The notes: generated from the sequence alone by a model not told the origin. Numbered from the stretch's first letter, positions 33,701 to 44,746 are shown. The stretch is 64,000 bases of DNA from Gambelia wislizenii (GCA_030847615.1 JAUMIR010000004.1:80321001-80385000), one strand, 5' to 3'. Numbers and translations: made by a program.

Positions 33701-36700
33701 GAACAAGTATGTTGATTGTCTGGGTCATCTCCCTATATTCCACAGATTAACCAGGGGATCAACAGAACCACCAACCCTAGCAGCTGGCAAATCCTCCAGA
33801 GCATTCAGGAATCCTTTTGGATCCATTGGTCTCTGGGGGTAGACCATTTTAATGAGTCCACCACCCCTGTAGAGATTAGGACTAACAACAAATCTAAACC
33901 CTACCAGGTAATGATCTGTCCATGACAATGGGGTTCTTTCAACTCCCCCTATCCTGCCCAGCAGAAACAAGATCAAGAGTGTGGCCTGCTAGATGTGTAG
34001 GGCCAGATATTGAGGCAGGCCCATGGTTGCCATGAAATCCATGAAATCCTGAGCTGGTCCTGATGAGGGTTTCTCAGTGTGGATGTTTAAATCCCCCAAC
34101 ACAATAAATTTGGGGGAGATTAATACCACCTCCGTGATCACCTCTTGCAGGCCTGGCAGGAAGACAGTTGGGCAGTGGGGTGGATGGTTACACCAACAGG
34201 ATCCCCATCCTCTCACTACCCTATTGCCAGGTGTATACATTTAAACCTTGGAAATTGTTGGACAGGGTACCTCAATAGAGGAATGGATTCATGAGATTCC
34301 TTTATTCCTGCCCTTCAGATCTTGCCTGCTGCTCCACCCGGAAACCTGAGTCAAGTTGGCACAATCCTCTTCATTTAACCAGGTTTCAGTTATACATGTG
34401 AGGTCAGCTTACTTGTCCCGGACCAAACAGCTCTTCCTTATCACTGACCTGCTGTTAAGCAGCAGGACTTTGTGGTCTGGTTGAGTAGCCAGAAATCTGT
34501 TGGTTGGATGATGAACCAGAAGGAGGAACAGCCACAAGATGTGGGTGGTGAGTGGCTTCCTCTTTTCCTCCACCTTCACCACCATACCTCCTTCTGCCCA
34601 TTATGACTAAAAAGGCAGCATCCCTTGAATTTTCTGAACACATACTTGGCTGACCAGAAACACAGACTGAGCAAATTATCATAAACAAACAGACAGGTCA
34701 GTTTACGCTGAAGAACTCCCAATACTTAGCCAAAGGTGGACTCACAAGATTCTACTCAATAGGTGCTCCATTTTTTTATTCAGAGAGCAAACATGCTGTT
34801 CTAGCAAAAGCTTCCAATGTATAGTAGCTCATCTTGCTCTGCTGTGCACTATATCCTGATTCAGTAGGCAAGAATGGACTCTGTTGTGCCTCAGGCTTGT
34901 GCCTCTGGCAAGATGCCTGCCTTAACAATGCCTACAGTGAGGAGGAGCCTCCCCTGAAAGCATTGTTAAGAATATTAGGCACATTTAACCATCATTGTTA
35001 TACTAGCCAAAATTAGATCACATGAACATACTACTGTAGATTCTTTTATCTGATTATCAGGAATAAGTTAGCAAATTGCAACATGGCAAGGTTTGCAATA
35101 ATTTGAACACTTAGGTTGAAATCTTGAAACAATATACTTGCAAGGCATGCTAATGTCAACAAAAAATGTAAACATCACTTTTAGGAATACTGGATTGTCC
35201 TCTACTCATCATTTAACAGAAATTAAAAATAGGCTATCTCAGAAGCAGTACAATAGCAACACTGAAATACCTATATCAGTGCAACCTTTCAACTTGTAGC
35301 AAGATGAACGCATAAACGTAAGTTTTTTTATTTGCCATTCATAAATGAACATCAGATTCCACACTTACCAGATAATATACATATCGATTATCTCTCTTCA
35401 GAACAGCCACATCTCCAGTCTTCCTTCCTAAGACAGAGTAAAAACCATTTTCAGATCAATGAATTGTTGATGCTTTGAAGCACTCTAGAAATATATACTT
35501 TCCAAAACTTTCTGAACTATTTTATACAATTATTTTTCTTAATCTCAGGACTGATCCACTCAAGAATCATAAACCAGATTTAAAGATCGATCAATATTAG
35601 CACAAGCCACTTGTAAAAATGTTCTGTACCTTCATATAAAGGAAGACTTTATCAAACATCATAGTGATGCAGATGACAGTTTTAAAAAATCTTATCACTA
35701 TGTTCTGTCTTCCACAGAGGTCCCAAACATGTCTGTACTCCATGCCCAGGGTAAAGCTGCAGTGGAGCGACACAACTAGAGCTTTTAAATATTTATCTGA
35801 TTTTCCTAGAAAAAAAGGATATAAAAGCAAAGCAGTTACAGAAAAATCCTTCCTCTTTTCCCTATGGCTTGGAAATAAGGAAAAGGAACAAAAAGCCCAA
35901 TTAAGCCTTTTCAACTACAGCCATGAGAATTCTCATCTCTTGAGTATTATACACAGGATGTAGAGTTTAGTGGTCAAAGCACAATAGTCTGACTATTTTT
36001 ATGGATTAATATAACCCTTTCAAAAACATTACAGGCTGCCATGATGCCTATAAACTGTTCGTTTACTTATGATAATCTCTCATGTGTATCATGGCAGACA
36101 CTAGTACTGCAACAAGAAAAAACCCAATTTACAGACTAATGTAACTGTTCTTATCCATTCGTTAGGCATACCTCTGAAAATGTGCATATGCACATGCAAT
36201 AATTTCACTCCAAAGCCTACAGAAGATCAAAAGAACTATGATGCAGTTGGGAATAATTTTGGAAACTATAATCACAGAAAATAGTTCTAAATGTTCTTCT
36301 GCATGGTCTTGATTAGGATGGCTACAAAGAAATGAATAAAACTACTAGCAACTTCAGGATAAAAAACAACCACAAAAATATTATTGAATTCATTCCAAAA
36401 ACAATATAACCAAAATAATGGTCAGCAAGCCACGTTTTTTTTTTAAAAAAAATCACATTAGCAAATAGACAAGGTTACTACTGAATCATCTGATTGCAGG
36501 TTTATATTAAAAGACTAATTTAAGTGCAACATGCATTCCACAAAACACACACATTCCAAAAAATATCAAACTTACAGGATACTGATGGATTTCTGCTCCA
36601 TCAGTTGAGTCCTTTGAAGTCACAGATACAGGGCATAGTTAGTTAAGTCTACTGTATGGTTCTTGCATCACTATTTGAATACAGTTTCTGAGCAACTCAG

Positions 36701-37237
36701 GTCCTAGAGCCACTTTTGACACATATAATTACCCATGGAAGTATTGGCGGGTGGGGCTGCTGATGTCTTGCAATTCCAAGTTAGGAACATGTGGAGGCAT
36801 GCTGAGGTACAAACCAGTACCTCCATACAGATGTGCATGTAGTTGTTGTACTATGTACAACTGCAACAGCTAAAAAATGGGCTGTTGTAATTGCACAAAC
36901 CACAATTTGGGCTTGTGTTTACATAGTCTCAGCTAGGTCACAATGCCATTAGTACTCCATGTCATTTGTAATCCAAGAAGCACCCAGATTAGGGCAAGCC
37001 TTGGAGAAAGTGTGGCAGGGGCGGGGAACACTCTTCACTAGTAAGACATAAGGGGGAAAATTAACACATCTTCCACATAGATATGTAAATAAGAGAGAAA
37101 GGCAGATGACTGTTTTTATGTTAGTCCACAAACTTTAATCAAAACCAACATATTTCTCTGCAGGATTGAAAATTAGCCTTCACTGCCGGAAGAATCAGTA
37201 ATAACTTCAGTTTTAAACATTCCAATATTAGGGTTCC

Positions 37238-37288
<51 letters not shown>

Positions 37289-40200
37289 GTTGTCCCTTCA
37301 TATTCGCTGGGGTTTGGTTCCAGGACACCCCCCCCCACTGTGAATACCAAAATCCATGAATACTCAAGTACCATTATATGCAATGGCATAGCAAAATGGT
37401 GTCCCTTATATAAGATGGCAAAATCAAGGTTTGCTTTTTGGATTATTATTTTTTTAAGAATATTTTCAAGCTGTGAATACTTAAATCCATGGATACCAAA
37501 TCTGTGGATATGGAGGGACAACTGTATATATAAAAAAACATTTGGGTATATTTCCTTTCCCAGTGTGCTGACTAACTGCTTAAGAAACATACCCAACCAA
37601 TCCCCTCCCTCCTCTCACTTCCTCAGCCGCTCACCACCCACATGTAAAACAATGCAATATTTTTCCCTAAAATACTGTGTAGCTGAACTGTGTGAAAGGA
37701 ACACTGCCACTCCAAGCTCCATGCCACAACCACCACTTGAAACTCCAGCAGGGCACATAATAGAATATGTTATGCTGGGTATACCTATACTAGTAATATT
37801 TTAATCATCTTCTAACACAACTCAGTGTTGTTCCATGAAACAAGTTTGATATTCTATTTAATTTTATTAAAGCTATATTTAGTTACATTTAAACAAGGTT
37901 AGATGATTTGACAATGGTATAACAAGGGTGTAGATTAAAAAAAAACTTTATGGAATTGCTCTAGCTTGACTGTGTCACTTACGTTGGTTCAAAAGTTCCT
38001 GAACACCACCAAATTTCTTCTTAAAAACTGCAGCTATGCCAGCACTCATATGACAGTCCTCACTGATACAGTGAGCCAAGGAGTCTGTTCCAGGACAGCT
38101 AAAAAGGTCTCCCTGTTTGTATACAATCTGATTTTTAAAAAATAATGAGAGTAAGTATATGAGTTAGAACAATACAGTATATTGAAATATTCACTGTTAT
38201 AGAGTTCATCAGCCTAAATCAGTGACTCTTTCTTTTAAAAGGGAATTTAATACTATGAATTTATACACATTCACTCAGATCTAAGTCCTATTGTATAGAA
38301 TACAGCAGCCTTTCCTAGCAGGGTGCCCTCCTGGACTACAGCTCCCATAATCTTCAATCAGTGGGGACCAAACCCCATAATCTCTGGATATAGACTAATT
38401 CACTCATTCAATTCATGCTTAAAAAGCCCAAGATTTCATACTACTATATACAAAAACATATGAGGTGGATAGAAGGTAATGTTCATACATAGTTTTGACT
38501 ACAATATGGTCTGGTAGCTCTAGTATACAAACAGTGCAGCAAGATCTGCAAGGCAGCCAAATTTTCTGAAAGGGGAAAGGATGTTAGATGTTTGGTGACA
38601 GCAGTGTCCCAAATGGGCAGAGTATTTTCTTAAGAAAATCAGAGAGGTGAGAGAGAGAGGCTGGATTCAAATAAAGATCCAAACATTTGAGGCAGAAATC
38701 CTATGCCCATTAACTTGGCCATTAAATCTTCTTGAAATCATCAAGGTTTACTTCTATGTAAATATGTACAGGATTGCATTGTGAATTTTATAAACACCAT
38801 CTTGCAAAATAGTAATAGTAATATTTGTAGAGAAAATAAATAAAATTTTGATCATCTGTGTACATGCTAATCAAGTAGGCCGTTTTTATAGAAGAGACTG
38901 CCAAAAGAAAACATCAAAAGCATTAGCACATAATTAACCTATCTTACAAAAACAGCAGTACTTCTATATATTTTTGGTGCAGAAAAGACATCTATGTAGA
39001 AAGAGACCCTTTTAAAATGAAGCATTACAGGCATTTGGTATAGCACTGATGACAGAATGGATAAATGCAATTTAGAGCTAAGATGATCATCAGTGGTCAG
39101 ATGGAACCACAAATTATTTTTCCATAAGAGGGCAGAGACCTGCCCCGTATAGCCAATACTGCACAGTGCAACATTACAGAGAGAGGACCATCTTAGCAGT
39201 GGCAATAAATCTGTAAAACTTTTTCCCTACTGAACTCTGATTTGTCCTTTCTAGCACTATATTCAGGCCTTCCTCTTCAATGTTGCCTTTAGCTAAGACT
39301 ACAATTAATTGTTTATTTCAAAAGAGCATTTCTGTCTGTTCTCTATGGTATTGCCATAGTTTTGTAAGTAGCTTTGTTAAAGCACTGCCTTAAAAAGCTA
39401 TTAAAATACTTTGAGATTTTTTTTTATAATTACAGTGCTGAAAAGTGCAGATCAATGTAGAAAGTATTAATACTATGGTCAGTATTGCTAAACTTAATTT
39501 ATATTAAAACACTGTTCTTTCATTCAGGAACCTGGTAGAATAAAAAGACAAATAAAATACTTTATTACAGTATCAGAACATAAAATTAAACAAGATAAAT
39601 CTGAACCTATCTACAAAGCATGCACAGGGCAATCTAAAATTCAAACTTGGAATTTTAAGTCATTCTAGGTGAAATAGAATGCGATATCTGGGCATTTTAT
39701 TATCCAAATGAGCTTTGAAATTGATGGGTAGCAACTTGAACCATTAATTATCAAACGGGACAGGAATGATAAAGGGTAATATTTCATGGAGAAGAGGATA
39801 TAAAAGTGAAAATAAAGCTGCTGCCTAACATTATATTTCTGTCTCTACCTAGTTTCACAAGAACACCATGCTATGCACAATCTGTTATTTCTGATTTACT
39901 TATTGTACAAGTGAAGAGGCTACACAAACAGCCAAAATGCTCAATCCTTTCTCAGCTTTTTAAGCCAAGATATGATTGTTCAAGGCAGGCCACAATGTGT
40001 CAAGCCAATTAGTATAAAAATGTGACAGATATAGAGGAGACATTCTGTTGAACTTTATAGTTATTCTTCTGGAAAATCTGAAGACTAAAGATTAGAAATG
40101 AGAATTTGACTTCAGCAGGAAATTTATTAAACCTTGCATGGATTTTATTAGCAATAATAAACAGAAAGTTATATGAAATGGAAGAACTACTATAGAAATT

Positions 40201-43200
40201 ATGGCATACTATGCCAGTAAACAAATACGGAAAACTTGAACTCCTTGCACTACAAAACAAATATGATATAATAGGCATTACTGAAACCTGGTGGGACGAG
40301 TCTCATGATTGGAATGTAGGAATAGAGGGGTATAACCTTTATAGGAGAAACAGGCCAAACAGGAAAGGAGGAGGAATAGCATTATATGTCAGGAATATTT
40401 ACAACAGTGAAGTGATCCATGACATCAATACTGGAAGCCAGGTGGAGAGCATCTGGATAAAAATTAAAGGGAAGGGAAACAACAGGGATGTTATTGTGGG
40501 ACTCTACTACAGACCCCCAAATCAGACGGAGGAATTGGATGTTGCCTTTCTAGAACAGATGAACACACATGCAGAAAGGAGAGATGTAGTAGTGATGGGG
40601 GACTTCAACTATCCTGATATTTGCTGGCAATCTAACTCAGCCAAAACTACAAGGTCTAGCAAATACCTTACATGCCTGGAAGACAATTTCATGGTCCAAA
40701 AGGTGGAAGAGGCAACAAGGGGGTCAGCTATTTTAGATCTGATCCTAACCAACAGAGATGACCTGGTTAATGGGGTGCAAGTGGTGGGATCCTTAGGTGA
40801 GAGTGATCATGTTCTCCTGGAGTTTGTTATACAATGGAAAGGAGAAGCCAGGCACAGTCAGACATGCATTCTTGACTTTAGGAGAGCTGATTTCAATAAA
40901 CTCAGGGAAATACTGGGGGTGATCCCATGGTCAGGAATACTAAAAGAGAAGAGACCTCAAGACGGATGGGACTTTCTCAAAAGGGAGATACTGAAGGCAC
41001 AATTTCAAACAGTACCATTGAGGAAGAAAAATGGGAGGTGTCTCAAGAAACCAGGATGGATGACTAAAGAACTTTCAATGGAGCTAAGTTTTAAGCGGAA
41101 CATGTATAGGAAATGGAAAAGGGGGGAAATCACCAAAGAAGAATTCAAACAGATAGCGAACACGCGTAGGAGTAAAGTCAGAAAAGCTAAAGCGCAGAAT
41201 GAGCTCAGGCTTGCTAAGGAGGTTAAGAACAATAAAAAGGGTTTTTTTGGGTATGTCCGCAGCAAAAGGAGGAAGAAGGAAATGATAGGGCCGCTACATG
41301 GAGAAGATGGCAAAATGTTAACAGGGGACAGAGAAAAGGCAGAATTACTCAACACCTTCTTTGCCTCAGTGTTTTCAGAAAAGGAAAAGGAGGACCAACC
41401 TGAGGAGAATGGAACAGAGGACACAATAGGGGAAATCCAGCTCAAAATAAGTAAAGAGGTAGTACAGGAATACCTTCTTAATCTAAATGAATTTAAATCT
41501 CCAGGACCAGATGAACTACACCCAAGAGTATTAAAAGAGCTGTCAAATATAATCTCAGAGCCATTGGCAATAATATTTGAGAACTCCTGGAGAACAGGAG
41601 AAGTCCCAGCAGACTGGAGGAGGGCAAACGTCGTTCCCATCTTCCAAAAACGGGGAAAAAGAGGATCCCAACAATTATCGTCCAGTTAGTCTGACATCAA
41701 TACCAGGGAAGATTCTAGAGCAGATCATTAAACAGAGAGTCTGTGAACATTTAGAAGGCAATGCCATAATCACAAAAAGTCAACATGGGTTTCAGAGAAA
41801 CAAGTCATGCCAGACTAATCTGATCTCTTTTTTTGATAAAGTTACCAGCTTGGTAGATGAAGGGAACGCTGTGGACATCGTATACCTTGATTTCAGTAAG
41901 GCCTTTGACAAGGTTCCCCATGACATTCTTGCAAACAAGCTTGTAAAATGTGGGCTAGACAAGTTAACTGTTCAATGGATTTGTAATTGGTTGACCAGCC
42001 GAACCCAAAGGGTGCTCAGCAGTGGCTCCTCTTCATCTTGGAAAGATGTGACCAGTGGGGTGCCACAGGGTTCTGTCCTGGGCCCAGTGCTATTCAACAT
42101 CTTTATCAATGACTTAGATGAGGGAATTAGGGGCATACTTATCAAATTTGCAGATGACACCAAATTGGGAGGAGTAGCTAATACCCTAGAGGACAGGATC
42201 AAAATTCAGAATGACCTGGATAGACTGGAGAGCTGGGCCAAAGCTAACAAAATGAAATTCAATACGGAGAAATGTAAAGTACTGCATTTAGGGCGGAAAA
42301 ATGAAATGCATAAATATAGGATGGGAGAGACCTGGCTGAATGAGACTATGTGCGAAAGGGATCTAGGAGTCCTAGTAGACCACAAGTTGAACATGAGCCA
42401 ACAGTGTGATGCGGCAGCTAAAAAGGCCAATGCGATTTTGGGCTGTATCAATAGAAGTATAGTGTCTAGATCAAGGGAAGTAATAGTGCCACTCTATTCT
42501 GCCTTAGTCAGACCTCACTTAGAATACTGTGTCCAGTTCTGGGCACCACAATTCAGAAAGGATATTGACAAATTGGAGCGTGTCCAGAGAAGGGCAACTA
42601 AAATGGTGAAAGGTCTGGAAACGTTGCCTTATGAGGAGAGACTTAGGGAGCTGGGTATGTTTAGCCTGGAAAAAAGACAGTTAAGAGGCGATATGATAGC
42701 CCTGTTTAAGTATTTGAAGGGATGTCACGCTGAGGATGGAGCAGGCTTGTTTTCTGCTGCTCCAGAGACTGGAACACGGAGCAATGGGTGCAAGCTCCTG
42801 GAACAGAGATTCCACCTCAACATGAGGAGGAACTTTTTGACAGTAAGAGCTGTTCGGCAGTGGAACACACTCCCTCGGAGCGTGGTGGGGTCTCCTTCCT
42901 TGGAGGTCTTTAAACAGAGGCTGGATGGCCATCTGTCGGGGATGCTTTGATCAAGATTTCCTGCGTGGCAGGGGGGGTTGGACTGGATGGCCCTCGTGGT
43001 CTCTTCCAACTCTGCAATTCTATGATTCTATGATTCTATGAAAAGAACAGATGGCTCACACAAGCTCCTTCAGCAATTGTAGCCTTCCATTTTGTTTGGA
43101 ACAGGGTAACGCCAAAGGAAGATGGACACAAGTAGTACTGGCTACACTTAAAAGAGTGTGCCTGTAATTCTAAATGCACTTTCTAAGAAATAAACCCAGT

Positions 43201-44746
43201 GAACAAAGTAAAATGTATTTCCAAGAAAGTAGGTATGCAATGTAACAACATGAAGATTTTGTCCATTTTTTTTTTGTTTTCTGTATTATGATTTGTTTTA
43301 TTGTAAAAATGATATAAATAAATAAAATTGTGGAAGGAAAAAGGGCATGTGTATAATCTCAGCCATTATTTCATTTGAAGTTAAATATAATATGTTTCTC
43401 TCTGACTTTTCTTCGCAAACGAAGATTCAGGAAGGACTCATCTCGCGCTTACTGCAAGCGCGCTGATGACTAAAAAGGCCAATCCGAAATAAACAAGTCC
43501 AGTTGCAGAAAGCAACCGGACTTGCAATCTGCATAATATGTTTATACATTCAATAATAAATGTCATTTGATATATTTATAAATTAAATAAACCTCTATAT
43601 ATGAGATTATGGAATGGTGTCCAACAGAATGTTGAATCTAGTCCATGAAGGAATCTGGAGATAACCCTACTTTCATGAAAACCACTCCCTCCTGAAACCC
43701 TGACCAAGACCTGAACATATCCTCCATGGATACGGGGGTCATACTGTATAATAAAACAATGACTGACATTTATTAGTCAGGAGATGCTTGTTTGAAGACA
43801 CTAAATGGCCTCCTGCTAGTGGCCTCCCAAGTGGATCTCAAAGCCATATAAAACCACCAGGGTTGTCTCCTCAGAAAAACTCAATGATCACACAAAATGA
43901 TAGGTGAAGGGTCATACCCTCAGCTCTTATGGTCCTAAAGCACTTATGCCCTTCTACAGTTATCTTCTGTTAACACACCATGAAGGAGGAGGTCAATATG
44001 TTTAACATTTAAGAAGCTATAGACCTAAATCTGATTGTTAGTCTCAATTAGAGCAAACCCACTGAATCAATGGAACTTAAATAAGTGTGGATTTACTCAA
44101 TTTTAACTGAGCCATTGAGACTAACAGTTGGATTTAGAACACTGGGTGTTAAATTAAAAGACCCAATAAAATTTGGTGCCTACTGTAGACCACAGGATAA
44201 ACTATGAGGGGCTTTGTACAGATGATGGCACAATACACTAGATTTTTTCAGCAATGCTGAATTTTCTCAGGATCACACCTATGTCAGTAACAGAACCCCA
44301 CTAGAGATCTTAGGGTTTTTTATGGATCTTAAACTGTATCAGGGAAAGAAATGGAAAACTGAAAGGAAATTCCATTTTCAGCCTTTACTCTACAAGCATA
44401 TATTGAATTATCTTGGACACAAACTGAGGCAGTTTAGATATTTTTATTCCAACAAAGTGGAATTTGAAAGTTTAATATTTATCATTTAGTGCAGTGTACA
44501 AAGACAAAACAGACCCTGATCAAAAGACTAATCCAATAGACTTCTATGATTATTTATGAATCCTCTGCAGAAAACAAAAGCCTCAAATTAAGTCTTCCTA
44601 CAACATCATAGATACAGAATAAAGAGATATCCAGATTTCTGCTATGAAAGCTAGAACAACAATCACCACACTTGTAAAATAGAATTACAACACATAAAGA
44701 AGCCGTTACATACTCTGTCTTCTTTTTCGGGCTGGATACTAGCCAT
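24668..44746 (-). CDS. OARD1: OARD1 (TARG1/C6orf130), whole coding region in five exons, 150 aa
   Basis: OARD1 is a macrodomain hydrolase that removes ADP-ribose from acidic side chains and deacylates O-acetyl-ADP-ribose in the nucleus and cytosol. The coding exons on the minus strand are 44746-44714, 38127-37983, 35427-35369, 26212-26100 and 24770-24668. All introns are GT-AG and phases join cleanly (11+48+1+19+37+1+33 codons = 150; human has 152). The catalytic pair is present: Lys82 in YYLITK (human Lys84) and Asp123 in GCGLDRL (human Asp125). The ADP-ribose-binding start QGDLF and the block AHCISEDC are also present. One oddity is Ser39 where mammals have Gly41 in the DCxMGAGIA loop. A minus-strand AATAAA is at 24386-24381. 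The introns carry the DIRS, Penelope, L2 and CR1 insertions but no exon is interrupted. The 5' UTR exon was not located; it probably starts at the 52-kb CpG island shared with NFYA. Confidence 0.94.
24915..25020. mobile_element. MIR-like SINE fragment
   Basis: The phrase CCTCACAACAATCCTGTAAG followed by GTAAGCAGGTGGATTTAAAT is the middle of a MIR-type SINE. Ends cannot be set. It is in the last OARD1 intron. Confidence 0.5.
25493..25679. mobile_element. Palindromic MITE of the same group
   Basis: The ends GAGCCCTATCATAC and GTGTGATAGGGTCC are inverted. The core GTTTGTAGTTTAGTGAGG faces CTAAACTGCAAATCCC. It lies in an OARD1 intron. Confidence 0.7.
26100..26212 (-). CDS. OARD1: OARD1 fourth coding exon (catalytic Lys82)
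   Basis: This 113-bp exon (acceptor CAG, donor GTAAGC) begins with ITK, where Lys82 is the catalytic lysine equivalent to human Lys84. It continues through [18 protein letters not shown] and ends inside the codon of Lys117. The intron before it is about 9.2 kb and contains the DIRS/Penelope/L2 cluster. Confidence 0.92.
26530..27041 (+). other. Left part of an unidentified element interrupted by the DIRS insertion
   Basis: An ATG at 26835 opens a basic, Lys/Asn-rich frame ([20 protein letters not shown]...) with [11 protein letters not shown] before the frame runs into the DIRS terminus at 27042. The content resembles the start of a retroelement ORF (nucleic-acid-binding style) but I do not recognise the family. 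The right half may be 31779-32400. Confidence 0.4.
27042..27212 (-). repeat. DIRS right terminal inverted repeat
   Basis: Positions 27092-27212 are the inverted copy of 31639-31759, 121 bp on each side with few differences (they share CTACTGCCCAGACGAAGCAG). The outermost 50 bp (27042-27091) are specific to this end and reappear, complemented, in the internal region at 27319-27380. Confidence 0.93.
27319..27416 (-). repeat. DIRS internal complementary region joining both element ends
   Basis: Positions 27319-27380 are the reverse complement of the right end (27042-27103). Positions 27375-27416 are the reverse complement of the left end (about 31736-31777). The two parts overlap at ATTCTC. This is the head-to-tail end junction that DIRS-1-type elements are thought to use as a template to complete their ends during circular cDNA formation. 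Confidence 0.9.
27471..28409 (-). CDS. DIRS tyrosine recombinase, 312-codon open frame
   Basis: The open frame encodes a tyrosine recombinase of the DIRS/Ngaro type, which integrates the circular cDNA. Family residues are in place: the first Arg in [12 protein letters not shown] (residues 120-131), the H-x-x-R box [10 protein letters not shown] (253-262) and the nucleophile Tyr289 in FIRHYKVD. The N-terminal part (residues 1-75) is the SAM-like DNA-binding half. Upstream, the codons [16 protein letters not shown] continue the same frame, and [15 protein letters not shown] follows in a frame displaced by one base near 28450. The true start is therefore further upstream and the gene has a frameshift. 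The 312 codons shown have no stop, so decay is modest. Confidence 0.88.
   Translation of the reverse strand: MFSRWREAQSIPVDQVSLIHVLAFLQKGLDLGLRPNTLKRQAAALASVLSLGKGGSLSSHPHIKRFLRGATLISPLVRHRFPTWNLPLVLRQLMYPPFEPLRKVSLQVLTLKVAFLVAITSARRVSELEALSFRKHLCTFTEDSVTLRLDLAFQPKVLSHFHVSQELVLPSFCPAATHPRERLWHKLNIRMAIQIYIKRSNSFRRCDSLFVSFIPASMMQKASRRIIATWIKACILMAYDTTKTPRPAAVMAHSTRSAATTAVFSTNAPIVEICKAATWSTPSTFIRHYKVDNFRSTEATFRRRVLQEVLQA
28545..30660 (+). mobile_element. Penelope-like element, 5'-truncated, inserted in the DIRS element
   Basis: The insertion starts inside the reverse transcriptase domain and runs about 2.1 kb on the strand opposite to its DIRS host. The open frames encode the last part of the RT and a GIY-YIG endonuclease. 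The 3' boundary is set where minus-strand DIRS gag sequence resumes (about 30650-30665). The non-coding 29762-30660 part is the presumed 3' region of the element; I found no hammerhead motif there. Confidence 0.82.
28549..29761 (+). pseudogene. Penelope-like reverse transcriptase plus GIY-YIG endonuclease, broken
   Basis: The product would copy RNA and nick target DNA. The sequence enters at an RT motif ([13 protein letters not shown]), passes the catalytic YIDDIF motif (near 28650), then shifts frame by one base near 28760 into [11 protein letters not shown] and the thumb region ([18 protein letters not shown], residues 15-32 of the 28781 frame). A Cys-rich linker (CGHCSSC, near 29298) and the GIY-YIG domain follow, with [20 protein letters not shown]. 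An in-frame TAG at 29600-29602 cuts off the last 53 codons, which remain readable to TGA at 29761 ([20 protein letters not shown]). The frameshift, the stop and the missing start all show an inactive copy. Confidence 0.88.
30666..31447 (-). pseudogene. DIRS gag-like ORF1 remnant
   Basis: On the minus strand, overlapping open segments in shifted frames (31447-30992, 31314-30973, 30920-30666) follow the left inverted repeat, where DIRS elements place their gag-like ORF. Recognisable blocks are [17 protein letters not shown] (near 31040) and [20 protein letters not shown] (near 30750), a phrase typical of vertebrate DIRS ORF1. The frame changes at least twice. Identification rests on position and phrase memory, so the product is inferred. 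Confidence 0.65.
31639..31778 (-). repeat. DIRS left terminal inverted repeat
   Basis: This is the inverted partner of 27092-27212. Its outermost 18 bases (to about 31778) include CTCCTCCCTCAGAGAATG, which reappears complemented at 27375-27395 in the internal complementary region. Confidence 0.93.
31779..32400 (+). other. Possible right part of the element interrupted by DIRS
   Basis: Open frame 31985-32389 (134 codons) includes [20 protein letters not shown] and [18 protein letters not shown] do not recognise it. It starts right after the DIRS left terminus and stops before the L2 copy, so it may continue the element of 26.5-27.04 kb. No obvious membrane segment or catalytic motif. Confidence 0.35.
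32440..34450 (-). mobile_element. L2-like LINE, degraded, endonuclease to RT and 3' region
   Basis: On the minus strand the order is an endonuclease piece ([18 protein letters not shown] near 34090; [11 protein letters not shown] near 33910), a middle region in several frames, then RT with [13 protein letters not shown] (near 32838), [12 protein letters not shown] and [17 protein letters not shown]. These are L2/Jockey-group phrases. Many frameshifts and stops make it inactive. It lies next to the DIRS element in the same OARD1 intron. Confidence 0.85.
34451..35368. other. OARD1 intron, nothing identified
   Basis: This is the intron sequence between the L2 copy and the third coding exon. Short open frames have no motif. 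Confidence 0.5.
35369..35427 (-). CDS. OARD1: OARD1 third coding exon
   Basis: This 59-bp exon (acceptor CTTAG, donor GTAAGT) encodes residues 60-79, with [16 protein letters not shown] as the recognisable block. It starts with two bases that finish the split Arg60 codon, so its phase agrees with the neighbouring exons. Confidence 0.92.
37241..37282. repeat. (TC)n microsatellite
   Basis: Twenty-one TC units without interruption, directly followed by a pogo-like MITE. Confidence 0.97.
37287..37524. mobile_element. pogo/Tigger-like MITE, 238 bp, TA duplication
   Basis: The ends are CAGTTGTCCCTTCATATTC and ATATGGAGGGACAACTG, with TA at 37285-37286 and 37525-37526. It is a different subfamily from the 1.9-kb copy and the same as the 58.4-kb copy, in opposite orientation. 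It abuts a (TC)n run. Confidence 0.85.
37983..38127 (-). CDS. OARD1: OARD1 second coding exon (ADP-ribose-binding part of the macrodomain)
   Basis: This 145-bp exon lies between an AG acceptor and a GTAAGT donor. It encodes residues 12-59 plus the first base of codon 60. It holds [15 protein letters not shown], the AGIA loop with Ser39 before it, and [13 protein letters not shown]. Confidence 0.93.
38130..40200. other. OARD1 intron, AT-rich
   Basis: Only a MITE-like scrap near 38315-38385 (CTACAGCTCCCATAATCTTC) stands out before the CR1 copy. Confidence 0.45.
40205..43045 (+). mobile_element. CR1 LINE, nearly full ORF2 and 3' end
   Basis: CR1 is the dominant LINE of sauropsids. This copy carries ORF2 from just before the endonuclease, the 3' UTR, and the typical tandem TTCTATGA repeat at the end (43013-43041) instead of poly-A. 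The start lies within the first codons of the endonuclease domain, so it is 5'-truncated. It sits in the OARD1 intron between the first two coding exons, in the opposite orientation to the gene. Confidence 0.95.
40211..42950 (+). pseudogene. CR1 ORF2: AP endonuclease and reverse transcriptase, one frameshift
   Basis: The first frame (40211-41689) holds the APE endonuclease: [39 protein letters not shown] and [12 protein letters not shown]. It ends with the start of the RT ([27 protein letters not shown]). The second frame (to 42950) continues with [55 protein letters not shown], the catalytic FADD motif near 42153 and the C-terminal CR1 block ending [10 protein letters not shown] single shift in the run near 41648-41655 separates the frames. 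No stop codon interrupts the remaining ~2.7 kb, so this is a young or slowly decayed copy. Confidence 0.93.
43385..43535 (-). mobile_element. Second copy of the C2HC-finger retroelement 3' end
   Basis: The minus strand repeats the 14.7-14.83-kb sequence (GGATTGGCCTTTTTAGTCAT, GATGAGTCCTTCCTGAATCT) with few changes. The upstream part is missing, so it is 5'-truncated near 43535. Confidence 0.6.
43540..44710. other. OARD1 intron, few remnants
   Basis: A terminal scrap of a pogo-like MITE (GGATACGGGGGTCATACTG) ends near 43748. Nothing else recognised. Confidence 0.45.

Noticed and set aside
35597..35963. Overlapping 99- and 105-codon frames next to an OARD1 exon
   Set aside because: They overlap each other on opposite strands, match nothing, and lie in the intron upstream of the third coding exon.
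41005..41640. 211-codon minus-strand frame inside CR1
   Set aside because: It is antisense to the endonuclease/RT frame and shows only its complement pattern.
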